From: an uncultured Prolixibacteraceae bacterium
Lineage (GTDB): Bacteria > Bacteroidota > Bacteroidia > Bacteroidales > Prolixibacteraceae
DNA: 64,000 bases
Direction of reading: 5' to 3'
Assembly: GCA_937915865.1 (NCBI GenBank)
Contig: CALGIG010000052.1
Span: 82,679-146,678, forward strand
Part shown: piece by piece, positions 25,917 through 35,852 of the stretch
How the letters are laid out: every line of letters starts with the position of its first letter
Numbering within the stretch: the stretch's first letter is position 1
The notes under the pieces: generated by a model
The model's input: only the letters and a program-made list of their open reading frames with translations
Database searches by the model: none
What the model was told of the DNA's origin: nothing
Made by a program: the position numbers and the translations under genes

Positions 25917-27692
25917 TTAAAGGTTTGCAGGATTTTTTTCAGGTTTTACCGGCAGTTCAATATTTAAATCATTCCATGATGCCTTTAATTTATCTTTATA
26001 GATTTTACAGGATGTTTCTCGTATAATAAGATCATCAGTTTGGTTACCAAATAGTAATGCAAAAGACAGAACGGCTTGACCGATCTGGTTCAAATCGAAA
26101 TCCTTCTCATTGCCTGAATATAGAACAAAATCTACCCAATGAGTTGTACTATCTTGTCCTTTCTCCCAATAGCCTGTGAATGAATCAAATTTGCTTTCCA
26201 GAAGTTGTAACGATATTTTACAGCCATCGGCACTTATTATAAAAGCCCTGTTCTTTTTGGTCGGGAGATTTGCCCCAACATTCTTACAATTACCCAGTTC
26301 GAACCGCAACCGAAGGTCTTTAGCCCTGAACTTTCCATCTGTTAACCGGTCGATACTGATGTGCTTATCACCACCGGTAGTGCCAAAATTTATACCCGCT
26401 AATACCTTATTGCTTTTTTGCTGTGCAAATATAGATGCAGTACTAAAGTCGTAATTATCGTGCAGCAACCTAACTTGTAAGTAATGGGCATCGTTTAGTG
26501 TTCCCCAGTATGCAGTTAGCGGACGGCGTTGGTTCCATAAACTCGAACGCGAAACACTTGAAATAGCATAATCTGTTGTCATATAGGCCGTACCAACAAT
26601 TTGAGGATCATTTTTCTCGAATACATCTATCTCTGTTCTGGGATATTGTGGTGTCAGAAAATAAGACAACATTTCTTCCGGAATATGATGTTTAATTTTG
26701 ACATCAGAACGCATGGGTTCATTGCCCAGGTCAATTTTTCCTTCAGAAGCTTCTTTAAGGATACCATAAAAACTTGTTGAAACCAATGTTTGGTACGACC
26801 TGCTGTTTGGGCCAACCCATTGAGCCGATTTCTTGTGGTAATGTCTGGCTATAATTTTCCAACATTTATTATATAGTTCATCGATCATTCTTTTGGCGGT
26901 AGGTTCAACGATGTGTTGTTGCATTCGGTTTAGCTCATCAATAGCCACTATCGAATAAGTTGGACTGTTGTATTCGGTGAAACTACCTTTTTCCTGTGTA
27001 TAATTGTAAAATGTTTTCAAGCGGTTGGTGGCATATTCCTGCATTTCAGTCAGGTTAAATAAATGGGATACAACATAAGTAACGTAGGTACCCATAATGG
27101 CAATATTGGTGTATCCAGGTGCGCAATTACGTTTTTGCACTGAATTCGCTGCTAAAATTAGAGCGTTTTCAACCTTATCTAAAAGATATCTAGGTAACTG
27201 GTCTTTATGTCCCATGTAAATATCGAGCAACGAAACAGCATTAAAATCAGCCCAATTATAGTCGATAGGGGCTTTTTTAGTTGCAAGGGGCTCTTCAAGG
27301 TAATAGGGCCAAACACCACACGAAGGCGAATTTGGATCGGTATCCTGCAAGCTTATTGTTTTTTCTATAACATCAAAGGCCTTTTGCTCATAGTCTTTAA
27401 TACCACAATCGAGCAGGGCTACTGCATAATAGAACGATGCTCTGACTTCGTGAAATGTACCGGATTGGGCGTCGGTATGGTAATTCCAACCAGATAATTC
27501 CTTGGTTATCATTTTTATGGATGGGTCGTATTTCTCATCCATCAATTTTATGTTGTCGATCAGGATTTGTTTATCGGCTTTAGAGAGGTTTATTGATCCG
27601 TATTGGATATAACCATCGTTAAAAGCATTATTATTCCCGAATAAGTAATTACTCAGAAAAAACATCGTGGCGCATGTAAAAAATAGTCGCAT
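25917..27692 (-). CDS. Unassigned secreted alpha/alpha-toroid-like protein (possible new glycosidase or lyase), PUL 2
   Basis: This is a 591-residue secreted protein (signal peptide about 1-20, ending SNYLFGNNN). Residues about 40-330 are helical with the spaced motifs SGTFHEVRASFYYAVALLD, GVWPYYLEEP, YNWADFNAVSLLDI, GYTNIAIMGTYVTY, FTEYNSPTYSIVAIDELNRM and GPNSRSYQTLVS. These resemble (alpha/alpha) toroid enzymes. Residues about 360-580 are beta-rich, as in the C-terminal sandwich of lyases. I cannot assign it to a CAZy family. Conserved Tyr, Asn, His and Glu residues in those motifs are candidate active-site residues. It sits between susD and GH92, preceded by a terminator. Confidence 0.55.
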   Translation of the reverse strand: MRLFFTCATMFFLSNYLFGNNNAFNDGYIQYGSINLSKADKQILIDNIKLMDEKYDPSIKMITKELSGWNYHTDAQSGTFHEVRASFYYAVALLDCGIKDYEQKAFDVIEKTISLQDTDPNSPSCGVWPYYLEEPLATKKAPIDYNWADFNAVSLLDIYMGHKDQLPRYLLDKVENALILAANSVQKRNCAPGYTNIAIMGTYVTYVVSHLFNLTEMQEYATNRLKTFYNYTQEKGSFTEYNSPTYSIVAIDELNRMQQHIVEPTAKRMIDELYNKCWKIIARHYHKKSAQWVGPNSRSYQTLVSTSFYGILKEASEGKIDLGNEPMRSDVKIKHHIPEEMLSYFLTPQYPRTEIDVFEKNDPQIVGTAYMTTDYAISSVSRSSLWNQRRPLTAYWGTLNDAHYLQVRLLHDNYDFSTASIFAQQKSNKVLAGINFGTTGGDKHISIDRLTDGKFRAKDLRLRFELGNCKNVGANLPTKKNRAFIISADGCKISLQLLESKFDSFTGYWEKGQDSTTHWVDFVLYSGNEKDFDLNQIGQAVLSFALLFGNQTDDLIIRETSCKIYKDKLKASWNDLNIELPVKPEKNPANL

Positions 27693-27758
27693 AAGTTATT
27701 GGTTTAGTTAGGTTTTTGAAATTAGTCAAAAAAAGTAAAGAGTACCTTACAGAAAAAG

Positions 27759-27803
27759 TGTAGCACTCAGCGGGGCGATTATGTTTTACCACTGAGTGCT
27801 ACA
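27759..27803 (-). terminator. Hairpin after PUL 2 susD
   Basis: TGTAGCACTCAG (27759-27770) pairs perfectly with CTGAGTGCTACA (27792-27803), loop 21 bases. It lies between the susD stop and the toroid-like gene. The AAAAAG to its left gives a U tract for the minus transcript. Confidence 0.75.
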
Positions 27804-27876
27804 AAATAAGAAATGGATACTAACAAAGAACGAACTCTTATTTAAATCTATATAAAAAGTTATTTTTCGTTATACA

Positions 27877-29358
27877 TTAATACCCTGGATTTTGCCACAT
27901 GATGGTTTTGTCGTTGTATCTGGTTATTTCTTCTGCCGGAATAGGATAAATCTTACGATAATCTCCGTCCATTTTATATATTCCTGCTCCTTCGTCAGCA
28001 TCTTTTAGAAATGCCGTCATTACATCTTTTGCGATGCCCCAACGTACCAAATCTGGCCAGCGTAAAGGTTCAAAAGCAAACTCAATCCTCCGCTCGTGCC
28101 TCAAAGCTTTGCGGAAATCATCCTGGTTTGCAACTGTAGCCGAAGTTAACGATTTAAGCCCGGCACGAGTTCTGACTGCATTGATGATACTGAATGCTTC
28201 ACCGTCAGCTACATAACCTGCTTCGTTCAGGCATTCGGCATACATCATCAGCACGTCGGTGTAGCGTACAATGGGGAGGTTAACTGCAAAATCTTCAGTA
28301 CTTTGAGGTACATAAGTGTAATGCAAGTATTTGACAAAACAATAATAATCCGCCTTGGCACCGTTCACAGTAATTCCTGTTATAACTGTTTGATCTTTTC
28401 TTAAATCGCCAGCTTCATATTCGGCAATTAAATTAGATGAAACATGAAACGCAGCGCTTGATCCGGTAAATGGGCTAAGTGTTCCTTTATAACCTTCAGG
28501 AACGCACGATCCTGAAAAGTTTTGTCCTTCGCCTTTGAGTCCGCCGCTAAATTGTACTTCCCAAACCCTTTCTTTGGTATTATCATAAGCGTCAGAAAAG
28601 CAATTTTCATATTTTTCTTCCATGCCGTACAACCCCGAATTAATAATGTCTTTGAGGTAGGTTTTGGCTGATGTGAAATTAGACTGGAACATGTATAACC
28701 TGGCCAGGCCTCCTTCTGCGGCATATTTGGTAACACGGCCAATATTGGTACCTGTCCATGAAGCAGGAAGTAAGGCTATTGCATTTTTATAATCAGACTC
28801 AACAAAGGTGAACGTTTCAGCCTGAGTTGAACGAGGTACCTTCTTTGTTTCTGCTACGCTTAATTCTTTATCAATCAGTGGAACTCCGCCAAAAGAACTT
28901 CCTAATGAATAATAAGACCATGCACGAAGGGCATAAGCTTCTCCTTTAATGTAGTTTTTTAAACTATTGTCGGTAAAGGTGATGTTATCAATCCTGCTAA
29001 GAATTACATTACAACGCGAAATTACTACATATAACTGGGTCCACGCTGTTTGCAGGGCAGAACAACCATCAGTGTCAGTAAAGGTATCGGCTCCATACAT
29101 GTATGTATTCGTCTCTATAACATTGGTGTCATCGCTACGCCCAATGGTTAACCTGAAAAAATTGGTTCCGTTAAATATTTCCTGCTGGGCAGCATATACC
29201 GAAGCGATAGCATATTTAAAATCAGATTCCGACTGGTAAAACCCATCAACACTGTAAGCTGATTCAGGAACAGTTGTCAGGAAGTCGTCACAACCTAATA
29301 GCAGGAAGCTAAAAAGTAATACAATTGAGATTTTAACTCGTATAGTGATATTTTTCAT
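27877..29358 (-). CDS. SusD/RagB-family lipoprotein, PUL 2
   Basis: This is 493 residues. The lipoprotein signal ends LLLGC with DDFLTTVPES, the usual SusD N-terminus. TPR helices include YIKGEAYALRAWSYYSLGSSF and KYAAEGGLARLYMFQSNFTS. The C-terminus follows the family pattern (RHERRIEFAFEPLRWPDLVR, YPIPAEEI, MWQNPGY). It pairs with the SusC gene 17 bases upstream to form the surface uptake complex of PUL 2. Confidence 0.96.
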   Translation of the reverse strand: MKNITIRVKISIVLLFSFLLLGCDDFLTTVPESAYSVDGFYQSESDFKYAIASVYAAQQEIFNGTNFFRLTIGRSDDTNVIETNTYMYGADTFTDTDGCSALQTAWTQLYVVISRCNVILSRIDNITFTDNSLKNYIKGEAYALRAWSYYSLGSSFGGVPLIDKELSVAETKKVPRSTQAETFTFVESDYKNAIALLPASWTGTNIGRVTKYAAEGGLARLYMFQSNFTSAKTYLKDIINSGLYGMEEKYENCFSDAYDNTKERVWEVQFSGGLKGEGQNFSGSCVPEGYKGTLSPFTGSSAAFHVSSNLIAEYEAGDLRKDQTVITGITVNGAKADYYCFVKYLHYTYVPQSTEDFAVNLPIVRYTDVLMMYAECLNEAGYVADGEAFSIINAVRTRAGLKSLTSATVANQDDFRKALRHERRIEFAFEPLRWPDLVRWGIAKDVMTAFLKDADEGAGIYKMDGDYRKIYPIPAEEITRYNDKTIMWQNPGY

Positions 29359-29375
29359 TTTGGTTTTATTTTAAG

Positions 29376-32300
29376 TTAAAAGACAATATTTACTCCCAAT
29401 GTGCACTTACGGCTTAACGGATAGGTACTGTAATCAACACCTAACATGGTACCGCCATTGCCGAAACTACTTGTTTCAGGGGTGAATCCTGGGTAATTAG
29501 TAAATGTTTTTACATTATCTAGCGAAGCATAGAATTTAACACTACTTAATAATTTAGTCCGTAAGATGTTTTTTGGCAAAGTATAGCTCAATGTAATATT
29601 TTTAATCCTCATGTATGTTGCATCATAAATACGTCTGTCACAATTGTTGTTATTTGTGCCAAAAGGATTTGGTGTTTTGCCATCCCACGAAGTGTCGATG
29701 TTGTGTTCAGTATTGTAGGCTGTTGGAACAGGGTTTTCGCCAGTGCCATAGAGTTTTTCGTAATCAGGTTTATAAGCCCTTAGCCATCTGCTAAAAATAG
29801 TTCGTCCGGCACTTCCAGAGTCATTATGTCTTTGTCCAAGGTATAAGACATCACCGCCAATTTGACCTTGAATTAAAATGCTAAGTTCCAGACTTTTCCA
29901 TGAAAAACGGTTAGTAATACCATATATCACATCGGGTAAGTTATTCCCATAAGGAACAAGGTCGTTTGAGTTAAGTACTTTATCACCATTTTGGTCGACA
30001 TATTTATAATTACCTTCTTCTTGTCCTGAAAAAATTGGGACTAATGCTTTATGGTTTGAGTCGAAATCGGAAGGTAAAAGGAACCCATCGGTACGATAAC
30101 AGTAAAATTGCGAAATAGGGCCACCTACTTTAGTAATAAACATAGCATCATACGAAGATTGGGTGAAATAATTACTTGTACCTAATTCCAAAACTTCGTT
30201 AGTATTTCTGGAAAGGTTCAGGTTTGTTTCCCATTTAAATGGGCCCGAAGCAATATTTCTGGAAGTAATATCCAATTCTATCCCTTTATTCCGGATTTTC
30301 CCTACATTGGTTGTATAGGAAGAAAACCCTGTAGTAAACGGTATTGGAGCGCTAAATAACAGATTGTCAGTAGTATTTACATAGTAGTCAACATTCAATT
30401 GGATGCGATTCTTAAATGCCGAAAAATCAAGACCAAAATTCATTGATTTTGTTGATTCCCATTGCAAATCGTTATTAGCAATGTTGCTGGCGGCTACACC
30501 TGATACCAGGCTATTTCCCCATGAAGCATTATAGCTGCTCAGAAGTGCCATATACGAATAATCCCCTATACGGTCGTTCCCAGATTTACCCCAGGAAGCA
30601 CGAAGTTTTAACAAGGATATCCAATCCACCATTTTCAAAAAACTTTCTTCATTTATTTTCCATCCGGCAGAAAAAGAAGGAAAAAGTCCCCATTTTTGGT
30701 TCGATCCAAAACGTGAAGAACCGTCGTAACGGGCGCTTGCGGTAAACAAATATTTTTCTTTAAAGTCGTAACTTAAACGGCCAAAGAAAGATGCATTGGC
30801 ATAAGTTGTCCGTTTTGTCGTTGCCAATGTGGGGGTTGTTGCCATGTTTAAAGTTTCAATTGACTCGTAAGGCCAACCTGTTGCAGTTGCATTAATCTCA
30901 TAATACTTAAGTTTTTCTGCACTTTGTCCTGCCATTAAATTCAGATGGTGACTGTCAAAGGATTTATCATAGGTCAGCGTATTTTGAATAACCCAATCAG
31001 CCTTTGTGTTGGCCGAACTGTTGCCCATTGTTACATAACCGTTGTTGTAAGTTACATTTCCTGGTTGATAAAACTCATAAGTATATCCATCGTAGTTATA
31101 ACTATATTGCGTTTTGAAAGTCATCCCTTTGATAATATCATATTCTCCATAGAGTGAAACCATTGCGCGTAAATATTTTGTGTCATCAGTTGTATATTTC
31201 AATTGTTCTACCGGGTTAGGATAGGTAGAACCAACGTCGTTTGACGAAGGCGTGCCCCAATCTCGGGTACCTTCCGTAAGCTTCATCAATGGGGTAATCA
31301 TCAAGGCATGGTGTATCGGGCTTTCTTTTCCTCCATTAAGCGTGGTGCTACGGGCATCTTTATCAGATTGTGCCATCGACATATTGATTCCCAGCCGCAT
31401 TTTGTCGTTAACATTCATCGACCCGTTTAGTCGGGCATTCATCCTTTTATAAAAAGTGTTTAGAATGATCCCGTCCTGATCCATGTATCCTGCCGAAAAA
31501 TAGAGGTTCCCTATATCTCCTTTGGATGAAGCTGATAACTGGTAATTTTGCATTGGGGCGGTTTGCAAAACAGCATTTTGCCAGTCGGTAAAATCGGTAG
31601 TTGTTGCCCAGAAACTAGGTATCTGGTAAGCTGCTGCTCTGGATGACATTGGATTACTCATTGAACCGCCAGCACGCAGATAACTTAAATTTCTACTATA
31701 CATATTGTATGATATCCATTCAGGACCAGACATTAATTTAAGTGTTTTTTCCTTAGTTTGCCAGCCATAATAAGCATCAAACGAGATAGAGGGTTTACCT
31801 GTACCTTTTTTGGTATCAATTAAAACTACCCCGTTTGCCCCACGCGACCCATAAATAGCTGTTGCTGAAGCATCTTTCAGGATTTGAACTGAAGAAATAT
31901 CGGCTGGGTTAATATCGCTCATATTATCGCGTGGTACTCCGTCAATGACATACAATGGGCTGCTGTCCCCATTAATAGTATTTAATCCACGAATACGAAT
32001 TGTCAGTTCTTCTCCAGGTACGCCCCCGTTTGTTGCTTGCGAACGCACACCTGATAATTGTCCTTGGAAAGCTTCGCTTAATAAGGTAATAGGGCGCTCC
32101 TTGATGGCCTCGTTTGTTACTTTTGAAATAGAACTTGTTAAATTTGACTTTTTTACAGTTCCGTATCCAATGGCCACAACTTCATCTATTCCTACCGATT
32201 CCTCTACAAGGGTAACATTAATTGTAGTTTTCCCTGTTACTGATATATCTTGAGATTTCATTCCTACAAATGAAAATTGTAAGGTGGCATTTTCTGGCAC

Positions 32301-32816
32301 GTTTGCAAGCTTGTAATTTCCATCGACATCAGTAATTGTTCCTGTTGCTTTTCCTTTCACGGCAACCGAAACACCGGGCAAGCTGTTCCCGGCAGAATCA
32401 CTAACCTTACCTGTTACGGCCTTTTGCTGTTGTGTATGTACATTCGATAGTCCATCCAAAAACAACATGATGTGGCGGTCGTTAATTGAATATTTTACAT
32501 TGGTACCACTAAAAAGAACTGATAATGTTTGCTCTATACTTTTCTCGTTCACTTTCATGTCAACCTTTCGGTTCATGTCGATGTATTCGGCGCTGTAAGC
32601 AAACCTAAACTCGCTTTGGCTTTCAATAGCTTCCAAAACGTCAACAACGCGGGTGTTGTGTAAATCGAGGTTGAATTTTGTGTTTTGGCTGTAAAGGCTT
32701 GCCGAAACTTGCATTAACCCCAGAATAAAAAATAGCATGGTTAGTCGCATAATCCTAAAACATTTTTTGGCCCAGATTGGAGGTACCCAACCTCGGAATC
32801 CCGATTTTTTTTTCAT
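29376..32816 (-). CDS. SusC/RagA-family TonB-dependent transporter, PUL 2
   Basis: This is 1146 residues. The signal segment around residues 22-45 is followed by an STN domain (FNLDLHNTRVVDVLEAIESQ). Next are a carboxypeptidase-regulatory-like domain (TGKVSDSAGNSLPGVSVAVK), the DEVVAIGYG box, and a plug with LKDASATAIYGSRGANGVVL. The long barrel ends LGVNIVF. The STN domain matches control by the FecR and ECF sigma genes upstream. It imports oligosaccharides captured by the PUL 2 SusD protein, probably mannose-containing given GH92. Confidence 0.96.
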   Translation of the reverse strand: MKKKSGFRGWVPPIWAKKCFRIMRLTMLFFILGLMQVSASLYSQNTKFNLDLHNTRVVDVLEAIESQSEFRFAYSAEYIDMNRKVDMKVNEKSIEQTLSVLFSGTNVKYSINDRHIMLFLDGLSNVHTQQQKAVTGKVSDSAGNSLPGVSVAVKGKATGTITDVDGNYKLANVPENATLQFSFVGMKSQDISVTGKTTINVTLVEESVGIDEVVAIGYGTVKKSNLTSSISKVTNEAIKERPITLLSEAFQGQLSGVRSQATNGGVPGEELTIRIRGLNTINGDSSPLYVIDGVPRDNMSDINPADISSVQILKDASATAIYGSRGANGVVLIDTKKGTGKPSISFDAYYGWQTKEKTLKLMSGPEWISYNMYSRNLSYLRAGGSMSNPMSSRAAAYQIPSFWATTTDFTDWQNAVLQTAPMQNYQLSASSKGDIGNLYFSAGYMDQDGIILNTFYKRMNARLNGSMNVNDKMRLGINMSMAQSDKDARSTTLNGGKESPIHHALMITPLMKLTEGTRDWGTPSSNDVGSTYPNPVEQLKYTTDDTKYLRAMVSLYGEYDIIKGMTFKTQYSYNYDGYTYEFYQPGNVTYNNGYVTMGNSSANTKADWVIQNTLTYDKSFDSHHLNLMAGQSAEKLKYYEINATATGWPYESIETLNMATTPTLATTKRTTYANASFFGRLSYDFKEKYLFTASARYDGSSRFGSNQKWGLFPSFSAGWKINEESFLKMVDWISLLKLRASWGKSGNDRIGDYSYMALLSSYNASWGNSLVSGVAASNIANNDLQWESTKSMNFGLDFSAFKNRIQLNVDYYVNTTDNLLFSAPIPFTTGFSSYTTNVGKIRNKGIELDITSRNIASGPFKWETNLNLSRNTNEVLELGTSNYFTQSSYDAMFITKVGGPISQFYCYRTDGFLLPSDFDSNHKALVPIFSGQEEGNYKYVDQNGDKVLNSNDLVPYGNNLPDVIYGITNRFSWKSLELSILIQGQIGGDVLYLGQRHNDSGSAGRTIFSRWLRAYKPDYEKLYGTGENPVPTAYNTEHNIDTSWDGKTPNPFGTNNNNCDRRIYDATYMRIKNITLSYTLPKNILRTKLLSSVKFYASLDNVKTFTNYPGFTPETSSFGNGGTMLGVDYSTYPLSRKCTLGVNIVF

Positions 32817-32871
32817 AGTTTTGAATGATTTTGTTTTTACTAAAATTAGCCGTCTGTTATCGATGGTTTGA

Positions 32872-32905
32872 ACAATCGGGAAGCGTTGCCGCGCTTTCCG
32901 ATTGT
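32872..32905 (-). promoter_or_regulatory. Hairpin between fecR and susC, PUL 2
   Basis: ACAATCGGGAA (32872-32882) pairs with TTTCCGATTGT (32895-32905) over 11 positions (one G-U). The T run is on the plus-strand right side, so for the minus-strand genes it is not a textbook terminator. It may be a 5' leader structure of susC or an attenuator. Confidence 0.55.
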
Positions 32906-32958
32906 GTTTTTTCGTTAATTATGTTTTTCTTTTTGTTCTCTTATATATTTTTCTCCTC

Positions 32959-33939
32959 TTATTTTTTTCTTCTTAAATTAATGACATCTCCTTCTTGTAT
33001 AGCCTCAATGGGGGTAATGCTTTCCATTAATGCCAGAATATTGCTCAACTTTTCAGTCTTAATAGTAAAAGTGTAGTGTAAACCTTCTATTTCTCTATCC
33101 ACTTTGAATTTTTGGTTGTAACGTTTCTCAAGTCTGATAACCAGATCGTTTAATGGCATGTTGTATATATTGATTACTCCATCTTTCCACGATGTATACA
33201 AATTGGTATTTACATTGTCAATGTTTAATTTTTTATTCGATTTATCGAATGAAGCCATTTCCCCTGGTTTTATTTCTTGTCGTAAGTTTTTATCAGTAAC
33301 CGAATTAAGTTCTACTTTCCCTTTTTCCAATACTACCTGAATATTAGATTCTTCAGGATAAGCTGAAACTAAAAATTCGGTTCCCAAAACTTTAACCCTT
33401 AAATCTCCATTGGCCACAACCAATGGCAGATTTTTATTTTTATGCACTTTAAAAAATGCTTCGCCAACCAATTCGATTTCACGATTGGTTGCTGAAAACT
33501 GGTTATTGTATTTAACTGATGAGCCTGAGTTAACCCAGACTACCGTACTGTCGGGTAACGAGATTTTGGAAATTTGACCATAATCGGCTGCCACTGTCGT
33601 ATAGGTGAGAAAACTGTTGCCCCGTTCATTTTTTTGCAGATAGACGATGGCCGAAATCGCAAACAAAACAATAAAAATGGCTGCATATCTGAAGAAATTA
33701 AGGGCGCGCTGTTTCCGCTGAATGTCGTTCTGTAATTGGGTCATCATACTGCTTTGAATGCTTTGCCAATTGCTTACGTATTCTGTTGGAACGGCTTCCT
33801 TTACGACTTCTGTTTTCCATTCTTCCTTTATTTGCTGGAATTCGCTTAAATGTTCGTCTTCTCTTATCCAGTGGAGCAAATTGTCTTGCTCAGAGGCATC
33901 GCTTTCTCCCCGTAAATATTTTCTGATGTTTTGCTTCAT
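32959..33939 (-). CDS. FecR-family anti-sigma factor, PUL 2
   Basis: This 326-residue membrane regulator has a membrane helix near residues 85-104 (YAAIFIVLFAISAIVYL). The FecR domain follows (ISLPDSTVVWVNSGSSVKYN, GEAFFKVHK, LGTEFLVSAYPEE), then the C-terminal DUF4974-like domain (MPLNDLVIRLEKRYNQKF, YTFTIKTEKLSNILALM). It should hold the PUL 2 sigma factor until SusC/STN signals substrate. Unusually, it is 398 bases from its sigma gene, with an inverted-repeat element between them. Confidence 0.93.
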   Translation of the reverse strand: MKQNIRKYLRGESDASEQDNLLHWIREDEHLSEFQQIKEEWKTEVVKEAVPTEYVSNWQSIQSSMMTQLQNDIQRKQRALNFFRYAAIFIVLFAISAIVYLQKNERGNSFLTYTTVAADYGQISKISLPDSTVVWVNSGSSVKYNNQFSATNREIELVGEAFFKVHKNKNLPLVVANGDLRVKVLGTEFLVSAYPEESNIQVVLEKGKVELNSVTDKNLRQEIKPGEMASFDKSNKKLNIDNVNTNLYTSWKDGVINIYNMPLNDLVIRLEKRYNQKFKVDREIEGLHYTFTIKTEKLSNILALMESITPIEAIQEGDVINLRRKK

Positions 33940-34111
33940 TCGGTGATAAATTTCAAAATGAGTACACAGGTTTTAAAAAACCCCTACCTGTTGTTATGAA
34001 AAAATTTATTCAGGATGGATGCCAGATTGCTGTTATTTTTTTAAAGCAGTGTCAGGCTTGTATTTGATAAGGATTTTTTAAAGAATCCAAGAATAATCCG
34101 GCTGGTTATTT

Positions 34112-34340
34112 TAACGTGAGTTCGAGCTAAATTTAATTGTAATATTCTGTAAATAAGGCAATAAGGGTTGGTGTTATGGGAATATGTATTTTCTACTAAG
34201 GTTAAAAAGATATTGTAAGGTTTTGAAACCTTATTTTTGAATTCAACCTTAGTAGAAATTCGAAGCATAAACATTTTTAACCTTATTAATTTGAAGTTTT
34301 TCGGTCATATACAATTTACTCTTACGTCGAACTCACGTTA
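34112..34340. mobile_element. Nested inverted-repeat element (MITE-like)
   Basis: Terminal 14-base inverted repeats TAACGTGAGTTCGA (34112-34125) and its complement (34327-34340) enclose a second 14-base pair, TTTCTACTAAGGTT (34190-34203) with AACCTTAGTAGAAA (34245-34258). Those enclose an AAGGTTT-tg-AAACCTT hairpin (34217-34232). No transposase gene is inside. The right end includes the sigma factor's stop codon. This fits a non-autonomous element inserted between sigma and anti-sigma genes; target-site duplication was not confirmed. Confidence 0.55.
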
Positions 34341-34940
34341 TTTTAATAAAAGTACGATAAGAACAGATAACAATGGGAATTCATTCAGCATCTCATTCCT
34401 GATCTGTTCTTTAGCTAAATGAAGGTGTTTCTCTACTGCTTTAACCGAGATTCCCATTTCTTCAGCTACTTCTTTATTTTTCTTCCCTTCAATTTTTGCC
34501 TTGACGAATACGAGCTTTCTTTTTTCCGGAAGTTTCTCAACCGATTCACGTATTGCTTCAATCAATTTTTCTTCGAGCGATTTTTCTTCGCGGCCAGTAA
34601 AGTCGAGTTGGTAAAGGTGCTGTAGTTCATTTTCTTCAAGACCTCCAATTTTTTTATCAATCAGGTCATTTTTCTGGTCGCGCAAGTGATTGAGACAACG
34701 ATTGCGCAACATCACAAAAAGAAGACTTTCGACGGATCGCCGTGGATCAATAGTCTGCCTTTTTTCCCACAATCGCAAAAAACAATCCTGTACAAGGTCA
34801 TTAGCCTGCGCCTGATCGTGGATGAAGAGACGGCAATAGCCCAGCATTCGGGGAAATGTTTGCTTAAACAGCTCCTCGTATGCAGCAGAATTTCCTTCTT
34901 TTAACCGTGTATTTAATTGCGTTTCTTTCACAGCACACAA
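34338..34940 (-). CDS. ECF RNA polymerase sigma factor, PUL 2
   Basis: This is a 200-residue ECF sigma factor. Region 2 is about residues 22-85 (PRMLGYCRLFIHDQAQANDL, then VQDCFLRLWEKR and MLRNRCLNHLRDQ). Region 4 is about 135-185 (EKLPEKRKLVFVKAKIEGKK, then GISVKAVEKHLHLAKEQI). A hydrophobic tail LLSVLIVLLLK ends the protein, as in many Bacteroidota PUL sigma factors. Its stop codon lies in the right terminal repeat of the 34112-34340 element, so the last residue or so may have been set by an insertion. Confidence 0.93.
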   Translation of the reverse strand: MCAVKETQLNTRLKEGNSAAYEELFKQTFPRMLGYCRLFIHDQAQANDLVQDCFLRLWEKRQTIDPRRSVESLLFVMLRNRCLNHLRDQKNDLIDKKIGGLEENELQHLYQLDFTGREEKSLEEKLIEAIRESVEKLPEKRKLVFVKAKIEGKKNKEVAEEMGISVKAVEKHLHLAKEQIRNEMLNEFPLLSVLIVLLLK

Positions 34941-35062
34941 AGAAAAATGAATTTTTATTTAATTCAACGGATGATTATCTTAAAATGAAGATATGCGTAA
35001 AAAGGAAGGATTTGCTTAAACTTGAGAATACATATTGGGCTTTTCCTGTACTTCATAAATTC

Positions 35063-35836
35063 TCATTTCTTTAGGAAATTTTCCAGTTGCTGAATGTGAT
35101 CAGTGTTAATTATGTCAATATGAATATCCATCAACTGCTGCCAAGCCTCAGGGGTATCGGGTGCGTTCCAGAAACGTATTGGTCTTTTTAGCTGATGAAC
35201 CGAATCGATTACTTGCGTCAATTTTTGGTGATCGGCCAATGGGATAGGTCCTTCTCCTTTCCATGAAGTATGATTTGCCAGGTTATCGCTAAACAAAGCT
35301 ACACGCTTCAGCTGTTTTTCGTTGTAACGTAAATTGAGTAGTCCGTCGAAATAGATGAATTCAGGATAATTATCAAACAGATCGGGAACAGGACGATTTC
35401 CTGTAATTACAATTTTTACTGCATTCGGATTAACTGCTGGGTTGAAAATTTCGGGGAATTTTTTGAGATGTTCTATCAGGAGGCTTAATGTTGGCTCAAC
35501 AGGTGTTTTCAGGTCAATCAGCAATTGAAATGTTCCATCCCTATCATTCCACGCTTTTCCGGCATTGGCCTTCAATTTAGAAACAATTGGCTGAATGTAA
35601 AGGGCATCCAAGGTTCTTTCAGGAGTAACCTGATTGCGGTTGTGCGCTACAAATAGCTCGCCATTTACTTCCCAGATATCAGCCTCTATTGATCCAAAGT
35701 GGGCCTGGTATGCCCATTCGAACGGAACTTCCTGCTGGTAGTCATTGTGCGAATGGGCATTCAGTGTTGTATATCTAACTTGTGCTGATAGGATACAGTA
35801 AAAGAAGACGGGCAGCAAAGCAAGTAACTTTTTCAT
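35063..35836 (-). CDS. GDPD / PI-PLC-like secreted phosphodiesterase, PUL 3 end
   Basis: This is a 257-residue secreted TIM-barrel enzyme (signal peptide MKKLLALLPVFFYCILSA). The motif NAHSHNDYQQ gives the catalytic His, and SIEADIWEVNGELFVAHNR gives the metal-binding Glu, Asp and second His, as in the glycerophosphodiester phosphodiesterase / PI-PLC-like superfamily. It is the last gene of the PUL 3 string, 16 bases after GH2. It may cleave phosphodiester decorations on a glycan or scavenge phospholipid products; the sequence does not decide. Confidence 0.82.
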   Translation of the reverse strand: MKKLLALLPVFFYCILSAQVRYTTLNAHSHNDYQQEVPFEWAYQAHFGSIEADIWEVNGELFVAHNRNQVTPERTLDALYIQPIVSKLKANAGKAWNDRDGTFQLLIDLKTPVEPTLSLLIEHLKKFPEIFNPAVNPNAVKIVITGNRPVPDLFDNYPEFIYFDGLLNLRYNEKQLKRVALFSDNLANHTSWKGEGPIPLADHQKLTQVIDSVHQLKRPIRFWNAPDTPEAWQQLMDIHIDIINTDHIQQLENFLKK

Positions 35837-35852
35837 GACAAATTGACTTGGG

